Program-made: the position numbers and the translations under genes
Shown: piece after piece, positions 24,944 to 32,642 of the stretch
How positions within the stretch are numbered: the stretch's first letter is position 1
Layout of the letters: each line of letters opens with the position of its first letter
DNA from: an uncultured Nitrospina sp.
Lineage (GTDB): Bacteria > Nitrospinota > Nitrospinia > Nitrospinales > VA-1
Length of the DNA: 64,000 nucleotides
Direction: 5' to 3'
Assembly: GCA_937891765.1 (NCBI GenBank)
Contig: CALAGQ010000049.1
Span: 24,316-88,315, forward strand
The notes under the pieces: model-generated
Seen by the model: only the letters and a program-made list of their open reading frames with translations
The model's database searches: none
Told to the model about the DNA's origin: nothing

Positions 24944-25020
24944 CGCTGGACTCAGCTTACGGCAGAGCCACTAGCGTGGCAGGCGAGGGGCGGCAGACGC
25001 GTGGGTTCCCTCGCGAGCCG
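24931..25020. repeat. Dispersed intergenic repeat copy ending gcvPB
   Basis: Contains CCCCAGCGTGACGCTGGA, whose internal TGA is the gcvPB stop, then GAGCCACTAGCGTGGC. It resembles the copies at 9.9, 11.0 and 41.4 kb. The following 250 bases hold a second, unrelated inverted repeat and no gene. Confidence 0.7.
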
Positions 25021-25052
25021 CTTGAAATTCTGGCAAGGTGAGCTTTGCATAA

Positions 25053-25134
25053 CCTGAGATCCTTCGGCTCCTCGAGGATGACAAGCTGGCGTTTCTTGTC
25101 ATTCTGAACGTAGCGAAGAATCTGCTCCTCACGC
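25053..25134. repeat. Inverted pair of the widespread TCATTCTGA-type intergenic repeat
   Basis: The left arm reads GAGATCCTTCGGCTCCTCGA then GGATGACA; the right arm TGTCATTCTGAACGTAGCGA then AGAATCT. The two arms are imperfect inverted copies of an element seen between genes in many unrelated bacterial genomes. It can fold into a long hairpin and lies between gcvPB and the cNMP-binding gene. Confidence 0.75.
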
Positions 25135-25266
25135 ATTTTCGACTTACACAAAAGTCTCCTTAACAAGTAAGGACTGAGGAAGATTAGGGTTGCTCATCAA
25201 CACTTTGCTTAGATCACAGCTTTCCGTTACAATAAAGCATGACATTTTACCTACAGGCCCACTGAT

Positions 25267-25710
25267 ATGGATAATGAACAAGCTTTTGAGTTGATTGATC
25301 AACTTTCTTTTTTTCATGGGTTTACCCAGGAAGAAAAACATTTTCTCAGCACACTCGAAAGCCAGATCTACAAATACCTGCCTTCCGATATCATCATCCA
25401 AGAGGGAGAGACGGATTATTCTTTTTTCGTACTCCTCAAAGGGGTGGTCGCTATTGTCAAAAACAATCCCAAACAAGTGACCATCGCCAAACTCAAGGCC
25501 GGTGCCGTATTCGGAGAAATCGCCTACATTGCCAAACGAACCCGAACCACCACCGTCATCGCCGATGGAGACGTCATCGCCCTGAAGATCGATACCAAAA
25601 GTATCGACGAGCTCAAACCGGGGATTCCCACCAAATTAAAAGATAACCTGATCGAGATTCTGGTGAGACGGCTCGAAACCATGAACGAACAGGTCACCCG
25701 AAACGTTTAA
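25267..25710 (+). CDS. Cyclic nucleotide-binding domain protein
   Basis: A stand-alone cNMP-binding (CRP-like) domain, 147 residues, without a DNA-binding domain. The beta-roll is visible: FTQEEKHFLSTLESQIYKYL, IIIQEGETDYSFFVLLKGVV, and the phosphate-binding cassette AGAVFGEIAYIAKRTRTTTV (Gly-Glu and Arg kept). A C-terminal helix (about 115-140) closes the domain. Ligand, cAMP or another nucleotide, is not known, and such single-domain proteins often act as sensors for a partner. It stands alone between two repeat-bearing gaps. Confidence 0.85.
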   Translation: MDNEQAFELIDQLSFFHGFTQEEKHFLSTLESQIYKYLPSDIIIQEGETDYSFFVLLKGVVAIVKNNPKQVTIAKLKAGAVFGEIAYIAKRTRTTTVIADGDVIALKIDTKSIDELKPGIPTKLKDNLIEILVRRLETMNEQVTRNV

Positions 25711-25765
25711 CCCACTCGGCTCGGGAAGCGAAGCAAGCGTCAGCCGCCATTTGCCAAGCAGGCTA
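25710..25765. repeat. Dispersed intergenic repeat fragment
   Basis: CCCACTCGGCTCGGGAAGCG directly follows the cNMP gene stop, and AGGCTACTAC marks the other end at the stop of the convergent DyP-like gene. It keeps the CCACTCGG block of the family but not the central block. Confidence 0.5.
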
Positions 25766-26494
25766 CTACTTCCACTTGGCGTTGATAGCAAGGGAGCCCA
25801 TGCGGATGCCGCCCATCCTGAGGCTGGTCAACAGGTCGAGGGAAGGGATGAAAAACACCCCGCGTGAAACCGGGGAACGGGAGACGGAGTCTCCATGCTC
25901 TTCGAGCTGCGCTGGATTGTTACTGAAGGTCATGGTGTAGCGGTCGGTGTTGCAAAGGAAACTATTTTGATAGTGTGTTGAAGGGATATCTTCCTCCCCC
26001 TGAAACCTCTGGGTGAAGACAAAACTGCTCTTCTCTGTATCGAGATTGGTGGATCTGTCGATGAGAATATTTTCTGTGTCATTCGTCCGATCAAACTTTT
26101 CCAGAGAAACTTCTTCAAGAAGCTCCCCATCATTACCAAACAAGTCGCGCACCTGATTGGCTATTTCCCGATTCAGATCTGCATGGTCGGAAGAAAAATA
26201 AAGCAGGATATCGCCCTCGGTTTCGGGGACGTCTTTCCCCTCTATTTCGGTTTCATCAAAAGCACGAAACCCGCCGGGTACCGGCTTATCCGGCGTGAGC
26301 CATATCCAGGTCATGGGACCAAATCCGACCACGGCGAAATGCTTTTCCCTGCCCGCAATTTCGTAGGCCATGCCAGGAGTCTGTGCTCCGATCCGCGCCA
26401 CGTTCATGGTGATCAGCGGCAGATCGTTAAAATTATAAACCTGAATCAATGAATGTTGTTTTGGGGGATTCAACACCCCCGGTTGTGCCTGCAT
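25766..26494 (-). CDS. Degenerate DyP-type peroxidase-like protein
   Basis: 242 residues related by eye to dye-decolourising peroxidases such as YfeX: QPGVLNPPKQHSL (family start), HFAVVGFGPMTW, GGFRAFDE, GDILLYFSSDHADLNREIA, SSFVFTQRFQ and RGVFFIPSLDLLTSL match the order of DyP blocks. The catalytic GxxDG block (GFVDGTENP in YfeX) reads ILIDRSTNL here: the Asp remains but both glycines are gone, and no histidine is seen at the expected proximal heme position. It is also about 60 residues shorter. It may no longer bind heme or catalyse peroxidation. Downstream of the globin gene, 32 bases apart. Confidence 0.65.
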   Translation of the reverse strand: MQAQPGVLNPPKQHSLIQVYNFNDLPLITMNVARIGAQTPGMAYEIAGREKHFAVVGFGPMTWIWLTPDKPVPGGFRAFDETEIEGKDVPETEGDILLYFSSDHADLNREIANQVRDLFGNDGELLEEVSLEKFDRTNDTENILIDRSTNLDTEKSSFVFTQRFQGEEDIPSTHYQNSFLCNTDRYTMTFSNNPAQLEEHGDSVSRSPVSRGVFFIPSLDLLTSLRMGGIRMGSLAINAKWK

Positions 26495-26526
26495 GGAGTT
26501 CCTCCGGAAACGAGCAATAACTTTAT

Positions 26527-26948
26527 CTAGGGCTTAGGAAAATTGAGGATTTCATCGGTGAAAAACCGTTTCTCACACTGATCAACGCTTTTTTTGACGA
26601 GGGAATGCCTGAACGCGCTGTCTATGCGAACCCGTCGCTCGGCCATATCTTCCGGCACACCACAAGCTAGAATGCTTTCTTTTAAAATTTCAGGTCTCAG
26701 GTCAAACAGTTCCTCGGTGATATACATGTGCCGGTACACATTCTTGGGCATACCCCAGAATAGATTTTACCGCCGCCCATATTGGCAACCATGAAATCGG
26801 TCTGCTGGTTTTCAATAATTTTCTGCTCAATGTGTAGAAAAAATTTCTTCAGCCATTGATGTTCGTAAAGTTTGTCGTAAAAAAGTTTATGGACTTTTTC
26901 CAGCACCGGCTTACCACCAATTTCCCGCAGCAGGGTATTATCTTCCAT
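26527..26948 (-). pseudogene. Truncated (2/2) hemoglobin split by a frameshift
   Basis: The first part, from ATG 26948, reads KPVLEKVHKLFYDKLYEHQW then KKFFLHIEQKIIENQQTDFM and GGGKIYSG, the N-terminal half of a truncated globin. The second part, in another frame (26527-26751), continues MPKNVYRHMYITEELFDL with the proximal-His region and a final helix. The frames meet in GGGG at about 26745; one extra G would restore a continuous globin with the canonical YxGxxM...HM spacing. It starts inside the 3-prime end of the PilZ gene and is followed by the DyP-like gene. Either a real decay or a homopolymer sequencing error. Confidence 0.75.
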
Positions 26949-27324
26949 CTTCTCTCTTTCCAAAACCCGGCTCGCGCCGGTCTTTCTTCGGTCCGTCGCC
27001 GTAAACCAGATTCAGAGCGCCCATCAAATAATCATCGTTCGGCTCAATCAGCCTCGCCACCACGTGAAATATTCTGGGTTCTGTTTCATCAGAATTGCTA
27101 TCACAACGGAGCACCTCGGCCTGCACCTGATTTTTCTTCATCCATTCGCTATGTTCCATTTCGATAGTAGTCAGTTCACCCATTTCAAGTGGCCGCTTCA
27201 CTTCCAGCGAAACTCCTTCCACCGAAAGATCCAGAACCTTGCAATCCACCCACTGGTCTTTGATCCGCGTTTTAACCACCAGCTCCACTAGTGAGCGTGG
27301 AAAGCCTCTCTGATCATTCCCCAT
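26938..27324 (-). CDS. PilZ domain protein
   Basis: 128-residue protein with a PilZ fold, probable c-di-GMP effector. It begins RGFPRSLVELVVKTRI, where the basic residues before the domain correspond to the RxxxR motif region (spaced differently), and continues with DCKVLDLSVEGVSLEVKRPL, the D-S-x-G-x-x binding block (D-L-S-V-E-G-V). The C-terminal part is charged and presumably flexible. It overlaps the globin start by 11 bases and heads the PilZ-globin-DyP-like unit. Whether it really binds c-di-GMP depends on the arginines, which are not perfectly canonical. Confidence 0.8.
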   Translation of the reverse strand: MGNDQRGFPRSLVELVVKTRIKDQWVDCKVLDLSVEGVSLEVKRPLEMGELTTIEMEHSEWMKKNQVQAEVLRCDSNSDETEPRIFHVVARLIEPNDDYLMGALNLVYGDGPKKDRREPGFGKREDGR

Positions 27325-27399
27325 ATCGCATCTCCCCTTGATTCATCTGCAAGTTAGCTAGTTCGATCATCACGCTATAATATTTACCACAGCTTCCAT

Positions 27400-27437
27400 A
27401 AAAATAAAAAGCCTCTACCCTACAAGGGTAAAGGCTT
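27400..27437 (-). terminator. Terminator after the acl genes
   Basis: AAGCCTCTACCC (27409-27420) pairs with GGGTAAAGGCTT (27426-27437) with one mismatch. On the minus strand it is followed by a T-rich tract (complement of 27400-27410); on the plus strand a run of eight T follows as well, so it may work both ways. It lies 120 bases after the aclA stop. Confidence 0.8.
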
Positions 27438-27455
27438 CTTGATTTTTTTTCAACC

Positions 27456-27560
27456 CCACCGGCTCCTCGGCAGAGGGCCAACTAGCAATAAATTTATTTA
27501 GCGAGCAAAGAATATCTCGGCTTAACAAGGCTTTTTCCGTTTGCTCCGGCGCTTAGCCGG
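27456..27560. repeat. Dispersed intergenic repeat copy abutting aclA
   Basis: Blocks CACCGGCTCCTCGGCAGAGG, AACTAGCAATAAATTTATTT, GCGAGCAAAGAATATCTCGG, CTTAACAAGG and CCGGCGCTTAGCCGG match the copies at 10.96, 11.45, 41.4 and 43.1 kb. It ends one base before the aclA stop codon. Confidence 0.7.
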
Positions 27561-30275
27561 TCACCCCACATAAACGCATTTGCTGGCGGGGGTACGGGTG
27601 TCCATATTTTTACCACGGGAAGTGTGGTCATCAATTTCCGCGGCGCACCCAATCATCCTGCCAAACAGGAAGGTGGCGAAACTGGCGGACTCGACATCCT
27701 CTTCTTTCATTTTGCCTTCACTGAAATCAGCCCAGACAACTTTGAGCAAAATAACGGCGATGACCGCATCAATATTAACGCAGTAAATATTTTTACTGAC
27801 CTTGGCCTTGAACAGAGACTCAACAAGGCTGTGGTAGAAATCCAGAAAGACATTGTTGATGCCCTTTTCTTTAAAAAGCTCTCGCACAAAAACTTCACGG
27901 GGATCGTAGTTGACATCTTTCCCCTTGAAGATCGGATGGTTGACACAGGGCAGTTTGGCATAATCGAGATTGCCAATAGCTTTCTGTTTCTTTTTATAGT
28001 CTGAGTACTTATTAGCCACTTCCATAGCCATGGCGTCAAGGTCCAACCCATGCCCGGTATCGGCGGCATTTTTAAGACCTTTGTCTTTAAAATTTTCCAG
28101 CAGGAAGGCCGCGGCTTCATAACCGTTTCCGCCATGGGCGAATCCGGTATGAGTGAGAAAGCCAATGAAGGCCTTGTTCACCTGAACCCGTTGCGGTTGT
28201 TCCGGTCCATCAGCACTGACCGCGCCCTTACATCCTTGGGCCGAGATGGTGCCGGGTCCGTTGGTGATGATGAGTCCGAGCAGAACCTGAAACTCATAGA
28301 GCTCCGATTCGGAAGGCTGTCGACCGAGAAGCGTGACAAATGCCGTTTTGGTAAAACTGTAGTTCGGAATCAACTCTTCCAGTTTCACGCCAGCGATGCT
28401 GTCTTCACCGTGCCGCGATGCCGGCGCGGAAACACCGACGATGGTGCTGTAGATGCGTGAATACCAAGGCATACGCACAAGTGTGTCTTTGGAAATCTTT
28501 TTGGTTCTGAGGGCATGCCACCCAAGGGTTGTCCATACGGCGGCGAACAACGCATCGGTGGACAGTTTGCCACCGTTAGCTTCTGCAAAATCCTGCACAA
28601 ACTGGACGAAAACAGAGTAACCGGCTTTATTGAGACAATCGGCCAGCTTTTTGGCGCAGGCATCTTCGCCATCGGCGAGGAGCACGTCTTTATATTTATC
28701 GGCTTCCTTCAATTGGGCGGCATAATCGAACTTCTCACGCGCGTCGTTCATCTTCGTGTACTGGAACAATTCCAGAAGCGCTTGAGAAGCATCCATGGCT
28801 TTTTGAACCATTTTTTTACCGCAGATAGCCACCGCTGAAGACACTACTGTGTTCGGGGAGTTGCCATTTTCCCTTGACGCTTCTGCTGCGGCCAAGGTTG
28901 GCTGACCGTGCTGATTGACATACATATTCAGCACAATGTTGGCGATCTTCTCGCCATATTCACAGGTGTAAACCCGGGTCAACGCGAATACCAGGTTTGC
29001 TTCAAAAGTTTTCACCGAAGCATCGAGGATCGATATGCCATGAATTTTTGAAACCTGGCTTTTCGGATCCATCATGGAAGCGCCACTGGCATCCTTGAGA
29101 TTTTCCCGGCGATGCTGGACACCGACCATTTTATTCAGAGCTTCAATCTGCTGGTTATAAGGTTCGGTTGCCTCAACAACCGGAACATCCAGTTCAGGCG
29201 GTAACGACAAACCTTGATTGTTGCCGAACCAGCATTTCAGGGCGAGACTTCCCTTGGACTCAAAGTCAGGCTTTCGTCCATTCAGCTCCATGACCTTGGT
29301 CACGGCTTCCGGGATGTGAGCGATGTTGGTCACCAACGCGCCCTTTTTCGAGAAAATCGGTTTTTGCGGCGTGTAGATACCGTCCACGCCAAAATAGTCC
29401 ATGAACCATTGTTCCTTGGCCAGGGCATCGTCTCCAGAACCCGCCAGCGACCCGGCGTGACCACAGGCTTTGCTCAGTCTGGCTTTCCAGCGACCGACCA
29501 CACAGGCGACAATCGGTTTGTTGGATTTCAAACCGCGTTCATAATATCCACCCGGTTCGCTGTACATCACCGCTACTTTTGAACGGTCATCATTGTCGAA
29601 AGCATGTAAGAACTCTTTCGCTCCATATTGAATATAAACATCCTTGCCGCTGGAGACAGAAGTCGTGGTGCCCCACCCTGCTGTGGTCAGATAAACCGCG
29701 ATGGTGGTGGTGAAGTTACCGGAATTAGAAAACAGGGCTACCGTTCCTTTAACCAGCGACTCTTCGGGAGCGTTACCACCCAGCGCACCTCCGAGGCGGA
29801 CATGGTTCCAGGCATCAGCAAGTCCAAGACAGTTGCCGCCAAACAGGTCAACGCCATTGGCCTGACAAATAGCACGCATGACACGGGAATCTTTGACCGA
29901 CACTTTCTCAGTCAGGATGATGGCTTTTTTCAGGTCAGGATTTTCGCGCACGGCTTCTGCGATGCCATCCTTCACGCCAGAGGGCGGAAGATAAACCACG
30001 ACGGTGTTGAATTTATGACCGGCCGCCATTCCTTCTTTGATGGAGTTATAAACGGGAATTTTCCCCGTTTTGGTTACCAGAGATTTACCGGATTTTCCCG
30101 GCCCGGTTCCAAACACAATATTGCCACCGGAATAATCGTTACTGATCGGTGTTACTCCTGAGCTTTCGTTGCCCAGAATGTTCAAAACCACCACCCTGTC
30201 TTCTTTGACTGCCAGTTCAGACAAGGAATTGATGCCGCAGTAAAAGGGGAAATCTCCCACGCCTTGCTTATGCAT
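27561..30275 (-). CDS. aclA: ATP-citrate lyase large subunit (succinyl-CoA synthetase-alpha plus citrate synthase-like)
   Basis: With AclB cleaves citrate with ATP and CoA to acetyl-CoA and oxaloacetate, the key step of the reverse TCA cycle. Residues about 1-340 are succinyl-CoA-synthetase-alpha-like: ALFSNSGNFTTTIAVY, YSEPGGYYERGLK and the phosphohistidine loop KACGHAGSLAGSGDDAL (His273). The C-terminal part is citrate-synthase-like (GLIITNGPGTISAQGCKGAV, FLTHTGFAHGGNGYEAA, residues about 640-780). At 904 residues it is about 300 longer than Chlorobium-type AclA; the extra middle (about 400-600) contains NQHGQPTLAAAEASRENGNS, which looks like another diverged copy of the citrate-synthase-like helices. 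Follows aclB by 63 bases. Confidence 0.9.
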   Translation of the reverse strand: MHKQGVGDFPFYCGINSLSELAVKEDRVVVLNILGNESSGVTPISNDYSGGNIVFGTGPGKSGKSLVTKTGKIPVYNSIKEGMAAGHKFNTVVVYLPPSGVKDGIAEAVRENPDLKKAIILTEKVSVKDSRVMRAICQANGVDLFGGNCLGLADAWNHVRLGGALGGNAPEESLVKGTVALFSNSGNFTTTIAVYLTTAGWGTTTSVSSGKDVYIQYGAKEFLHAFDNDDRSKVAVMYSEPGGYYERGLKSNKPIVACVVGRWKARLSKACGHAGSLAGSGDDALAKEQWFMDYFGVDGIYTPQKPIFSKKGALVTNIAHIPEAVTKVMELNGRKPDFESKGSLALKCWFGNNQGLSLPPELDVPVVEATEPYNQQIEALNKMVGVQHRRENLKDASGASMMDPKSQVSKIHGISILDASVKTFEANLVFALTRVYTCEYGEKIANIVLNMYVNQHGQPTLAAAEASRENGNSPNTVVSSAVAICGKKMVQKAMDASQALLELFQYTKMNDAREKFDYAAQLKEADKYKDVLLADGEDACAKKLADCLNKAGYSVFVQFVQDFAEANGGKLSTDALFAAVWTTLGWHALRTKKISKDTLVRMPWYSRIYSTIVGVSAPASRHGEDSIAGVKLEELIPNYSFTKTAFVTLLGRQPSESELYEFQVLLGLIITNGPGTISAQGCKGAVSADGPEQPQRVQVNKAFIGFLTHTGFAHGGNGYEAAAFLLENFKDKGLKNAADTGHGLDLDAMAMEVANKYSDYKKKQKAIGNLDYAKLPCVNHPIFKGKDVNYDPREVFVRELFKEKGINNVFLDFYHSLVESLFKAKVSKNIYCVNIDAVIAVILLKVVWADFSEGKMKEEDVESASFATFLFGRMIGCAAEIDDHTSRGKNMDTRTPASKCVYVG

Positions 30276-30338
30276 TCAAACCTCCAAAACGGAAAACGGT
30301 TCTAATTGATATTTTTAAGAGAGCCTTTTAAAGAGACT

Positions 30339-31607
30339 CTAAATTTTGAGTTTAGCTTTAATTTCGTCCTTGCCACCGTTCTTCATCCACTCATTGACCG
30401 CCAGAGCGTAATTGATCACCTCGGACATGGCACTGTCGTGCCCGAAGAAACGGTAGGGGACTCCTAAAGAGTCGAGAATTTCCTGCAAATAGTTCATGCC
30501 GCGAATAACATTGGGTCCGCCTCGACCCACCACGACAAACAAAGGAGTCGGTCCGTTTGTCTGAAAGAACTCGCGCAGTCCGTCACCCATGGCTCGAAAG
30601 GTTTCGTAAATATCAGTGTTATTGGCCTTGCCCCCGATGATGAACAGCACATTCGATTGCGGCAACCAGTATTTGAAACTGATCTTGGAAATATCGTTCA
30701 TCTTTTCGTATGGGGGGTTACCACCAAAGTCGGAAGAGATGGTTGCGTCTTCACCCAGAAGTTCGGTGACCATGGCGTTGGCACCACCCCCAAAAGTCGG
30801 TGCGGTGATCGTTCCCATATCGTTCATGACGAACACGTCACTCTGCCCCTGATAAGTGCGGAGCTGATTGATCTCCTGCTCGAACTCGGAGTAATCGGAT
30901 GCAAACAGGTGTGACGGAAGATGCAGGCGTTTCCAGGCTGGGTCATCCTGATCGAAGGCGCATTTAAAGTCACAAGCGATCGGGGCCAAGCGACCTCCCT
31001 TGCCCGGTTGCATGCGGATAGGGTTGAGCTCCAGCATCATCATGCCATAGTTGTTATAAAGATCCCATAGTTTGGGCAGGTTTTGCACCAGCGGACTGAT
31101 CACCTCTGGTGGCGCACCCAGTTCCATCAATGCGTTGGAAACATGAAACGCTTTCAGTCCGGTCAATGCGTCAAACGGCACCACTTTAAGTTTATCCTCA
31201 TCCAATTCTTCGATATCGATCCCACCATGATGGGTGATCGTCATAATCGGAGAGCGGTGCTCGGTGCTTTCCGAAATGGAAAAATAGACTTCGTAGTCGG
31301 CAGGTACCGCGCCTTCATAGGTCACACCGTCAGACTTCACTTTACTGAAGCCGTCAACGTGTTCGCAAAAATAAAGACGTTCCTTTTCTTTAAGGGCGTC
31401 GGTAATGTTGTCGACCCGACCGAGCAAACCGGACTTGCCTTTTTTACCAACACCGCCTTTGAACAAAGGCTTGATAAAAACCTGACCGTGCCGCTTGATC
31501 ATGTCTTTGATGTCGTCAACACTAAGCTCAGGACCTCGGACTTCTGAATGGGGGAATTCTACGAGGTCTAACAATTTGCGTCCCCAAAGCATGCCAGTTA
31601 TCTGCAT
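30339..31607 (-). CDS. aclB: ATP-citrate lyase small subunit (succinyl-CoA synthetase-beta-like, ATP-grasp)
   Basis: ATP-grasp subunit that phosphorylates the AclA histidine. The 422 residues show the family blocks FIKPLFKGGVGKKGKSGLLG (ATP-binding), YGMMMLELNPIRM (metal-binding Asn/Glu) and, in the C-terminal flavodoxin-like half, FGGGANAMVTELLG, ATISSDFGGNPPYEKM and GGKANNTDIYETFRAMGDGL. It is transcribed first, with aclA 63 bases behind, from a promoter 150 bases upstream. The gene pair is a strong marker of autotrophy by the reverse TCA cycle, as in Nitrospina and Nitrospira. Confidence 0.92.
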   Translation of the reverse strand: MQITGMLWGRKLLDLVEFPHSEVRGPELSVDDIKDMIKRHGQVFIKPLFKGGVGKKGKSGLLGRVDNITDALKEKERLYFCEHVDGFSKVKSDGVTYEGAVPADYEVYFSISESTEHRSPIMTITHHGGIDIEELDEDKLKVVPFDALTGLKAFHVSNALMELGAPPEVISPLVQNLPKLWDLYNNYGMMMLELNPIRMQPGKGGRLAPIACDFKCAFDQDDPAWKRLHLPSHLFASDYSEFEQEINQLRTYQGQSDVFVMNDMGTITAPTFGGGANAMVTELLGEDATISSDFGGNPPYEKMNDISKISFKYWLPQSNVLFIIGGKANNTDIYETFRAMGDGLREFFQTNGPTPLFVVVGRGGPNVIRGMNYLQEILDSLGVPYRFFGHDSAMSEVINYALAVNEWMKNGGKDEIKAKLKI

Positions 31608-31751
31608 CGTTTTCTCCTGCCTTCCAAAATAAAAATTAAAATGGGTTTACGGTATGAGAGTCTAAAAGAATCAATAATTTAAGGAATTTCATCGGACTGG
31701 AGTCCGTCTAAATCCATATATCTGCTTAAGTTCAGGGTAATTCGAGGCAGT

Positions 31752-31779
31752 ATTGTAAGACATTTCAGTATTTTGTCAA
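31752..31779 (-). promoter_or_regulatory. Promoter of aclB-aclA
   Basis: On the minus strand TTGACA (31774-31779) and TACAAT (31752-31757) are spaced by 16 bases, a near-consensus housekeeping promoter. It gives a leader of roughly 140 bases before the aclB ATG and separates the acl pair from the aldolase gene upstream. Confidence 0.75.
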
Positions 31780-31850
31780 TCATATCCTGAGTGAATATCT
31801 GCCGATGAGGAGGGAAAAGAAATTTTTCTGTTTCAGCGTTTTGAAAAAGC

Positions 31851-32642
31851 TTATTTCAGGCGCTTTTTCAGCTCTTTGATGCGGAACTTTTCTTCATCGC
31901 GGGAGATGAATTTGAGAGAGGAATCGTGCTCAAGCATGAGGATCTCAAAGCGTAACGCCGATTGAACCGCTTCACGGTAATCCCGGCCCGGCTCCACTTT
32001 GAACGTGACGACCCGGGTGTTGAATTTACCGGGCTGGACTTTTTTCAGATACCCATCAATGGTTTCGGGGGTGATTCCCCCTCCCACCGAGACGGGAATG
32101 TTTTTGCTTTGAATTTTTTTGACCACCTTCACCACCAGAGCTATGAAACTTGCATCCCATCTAGTTTTTTTCATGGACTCAGAAAGGTCACTGCAACCAA
32201 TGGTGATCTCGTCAATATATTTCGCTTCAGGAGCCGAGAGGATGGCGTCCAACTGCCGAACCGCTGTCTCGGTCTCAATATTGACCTGTTTTTTCAATCG
32301 CTCAAACCGCATGGGAGTGGTGAAGTCGCGCACAGCAGAAATGAAATTTTCCAGACCATAAGGTGATTCCACCATAGGAGCGATCAACCCATCAATGTTC
32401 AGCAGCAAAAGTTGTTTGATATCGTTGCGCGCGTTGGGCCCACCAATCTTGACCACTACAGGCAGGGTATTGCCGGCGGACTCTGCCCAGTAACCGATCT
32501 GTTCAATACTCATAGCCGCATCTTCGGTGGACAGCTTGAGACCGCAAGCCCCGAATCGGTTTTTCAAATGCCGGAGAATCGACCACAGGTCTTCTTTCGG
32601 TTTGACCAGCACCACCTTTAAATTTGTTTTTTTGGGTTTCAC
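31851..32642 (-). CDS. HpcH/HpaI (CitE-like) aldolase family protein
   Basis: 263 residues with the pyruvate/PEP-type TIM-barrel fold of the HpcH/CitE family. Blocks: LPVVVKIGGPNARNDIKQLL, NIDGLIAPMVESPYGLENFI (like the -MVE-P- block with Arg/Gly neighbours), the metal-binding Glu in NIETETAVRQLDAIL and the metal-binding Asp in ITIGCSDLSESM. Members cleave or form 3-hydroxyacyl-CoA or 2-oxo-hydroxy acids. The start is a GTG placed immediately after the TGA of the ATP-grasp/FMN fusion (TGAGTG), so the two proteins are coupled. Exact reaction unknown; a C-C lyase in the citrate/pyruvate network is inferred from neighbours. Confidence 0.75.
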   Translation of the reverse strand: MKPKKTNLKVVLVKPKEDLWSILRHLKNRFGACGLKLSTEDAAMSIEQIGYWAESAGNTLPVVVKIGGPNARNDIKQLLLLNIDGLIAPMVESPYGLENFISAVRDFTTPMRFERLKKQVNIETETAVRQLDAILSAPEAKYIDEITIGCSDLSESMKKTRWDASFIALVVKVVKKIQSKNIPVSVGGGITPETIDGYLKKVQPGKFNTRVVTFKVEPGRDYREAVQSALRFEILMLEHDSSLKFISRDEEKFRIKELKKRLK

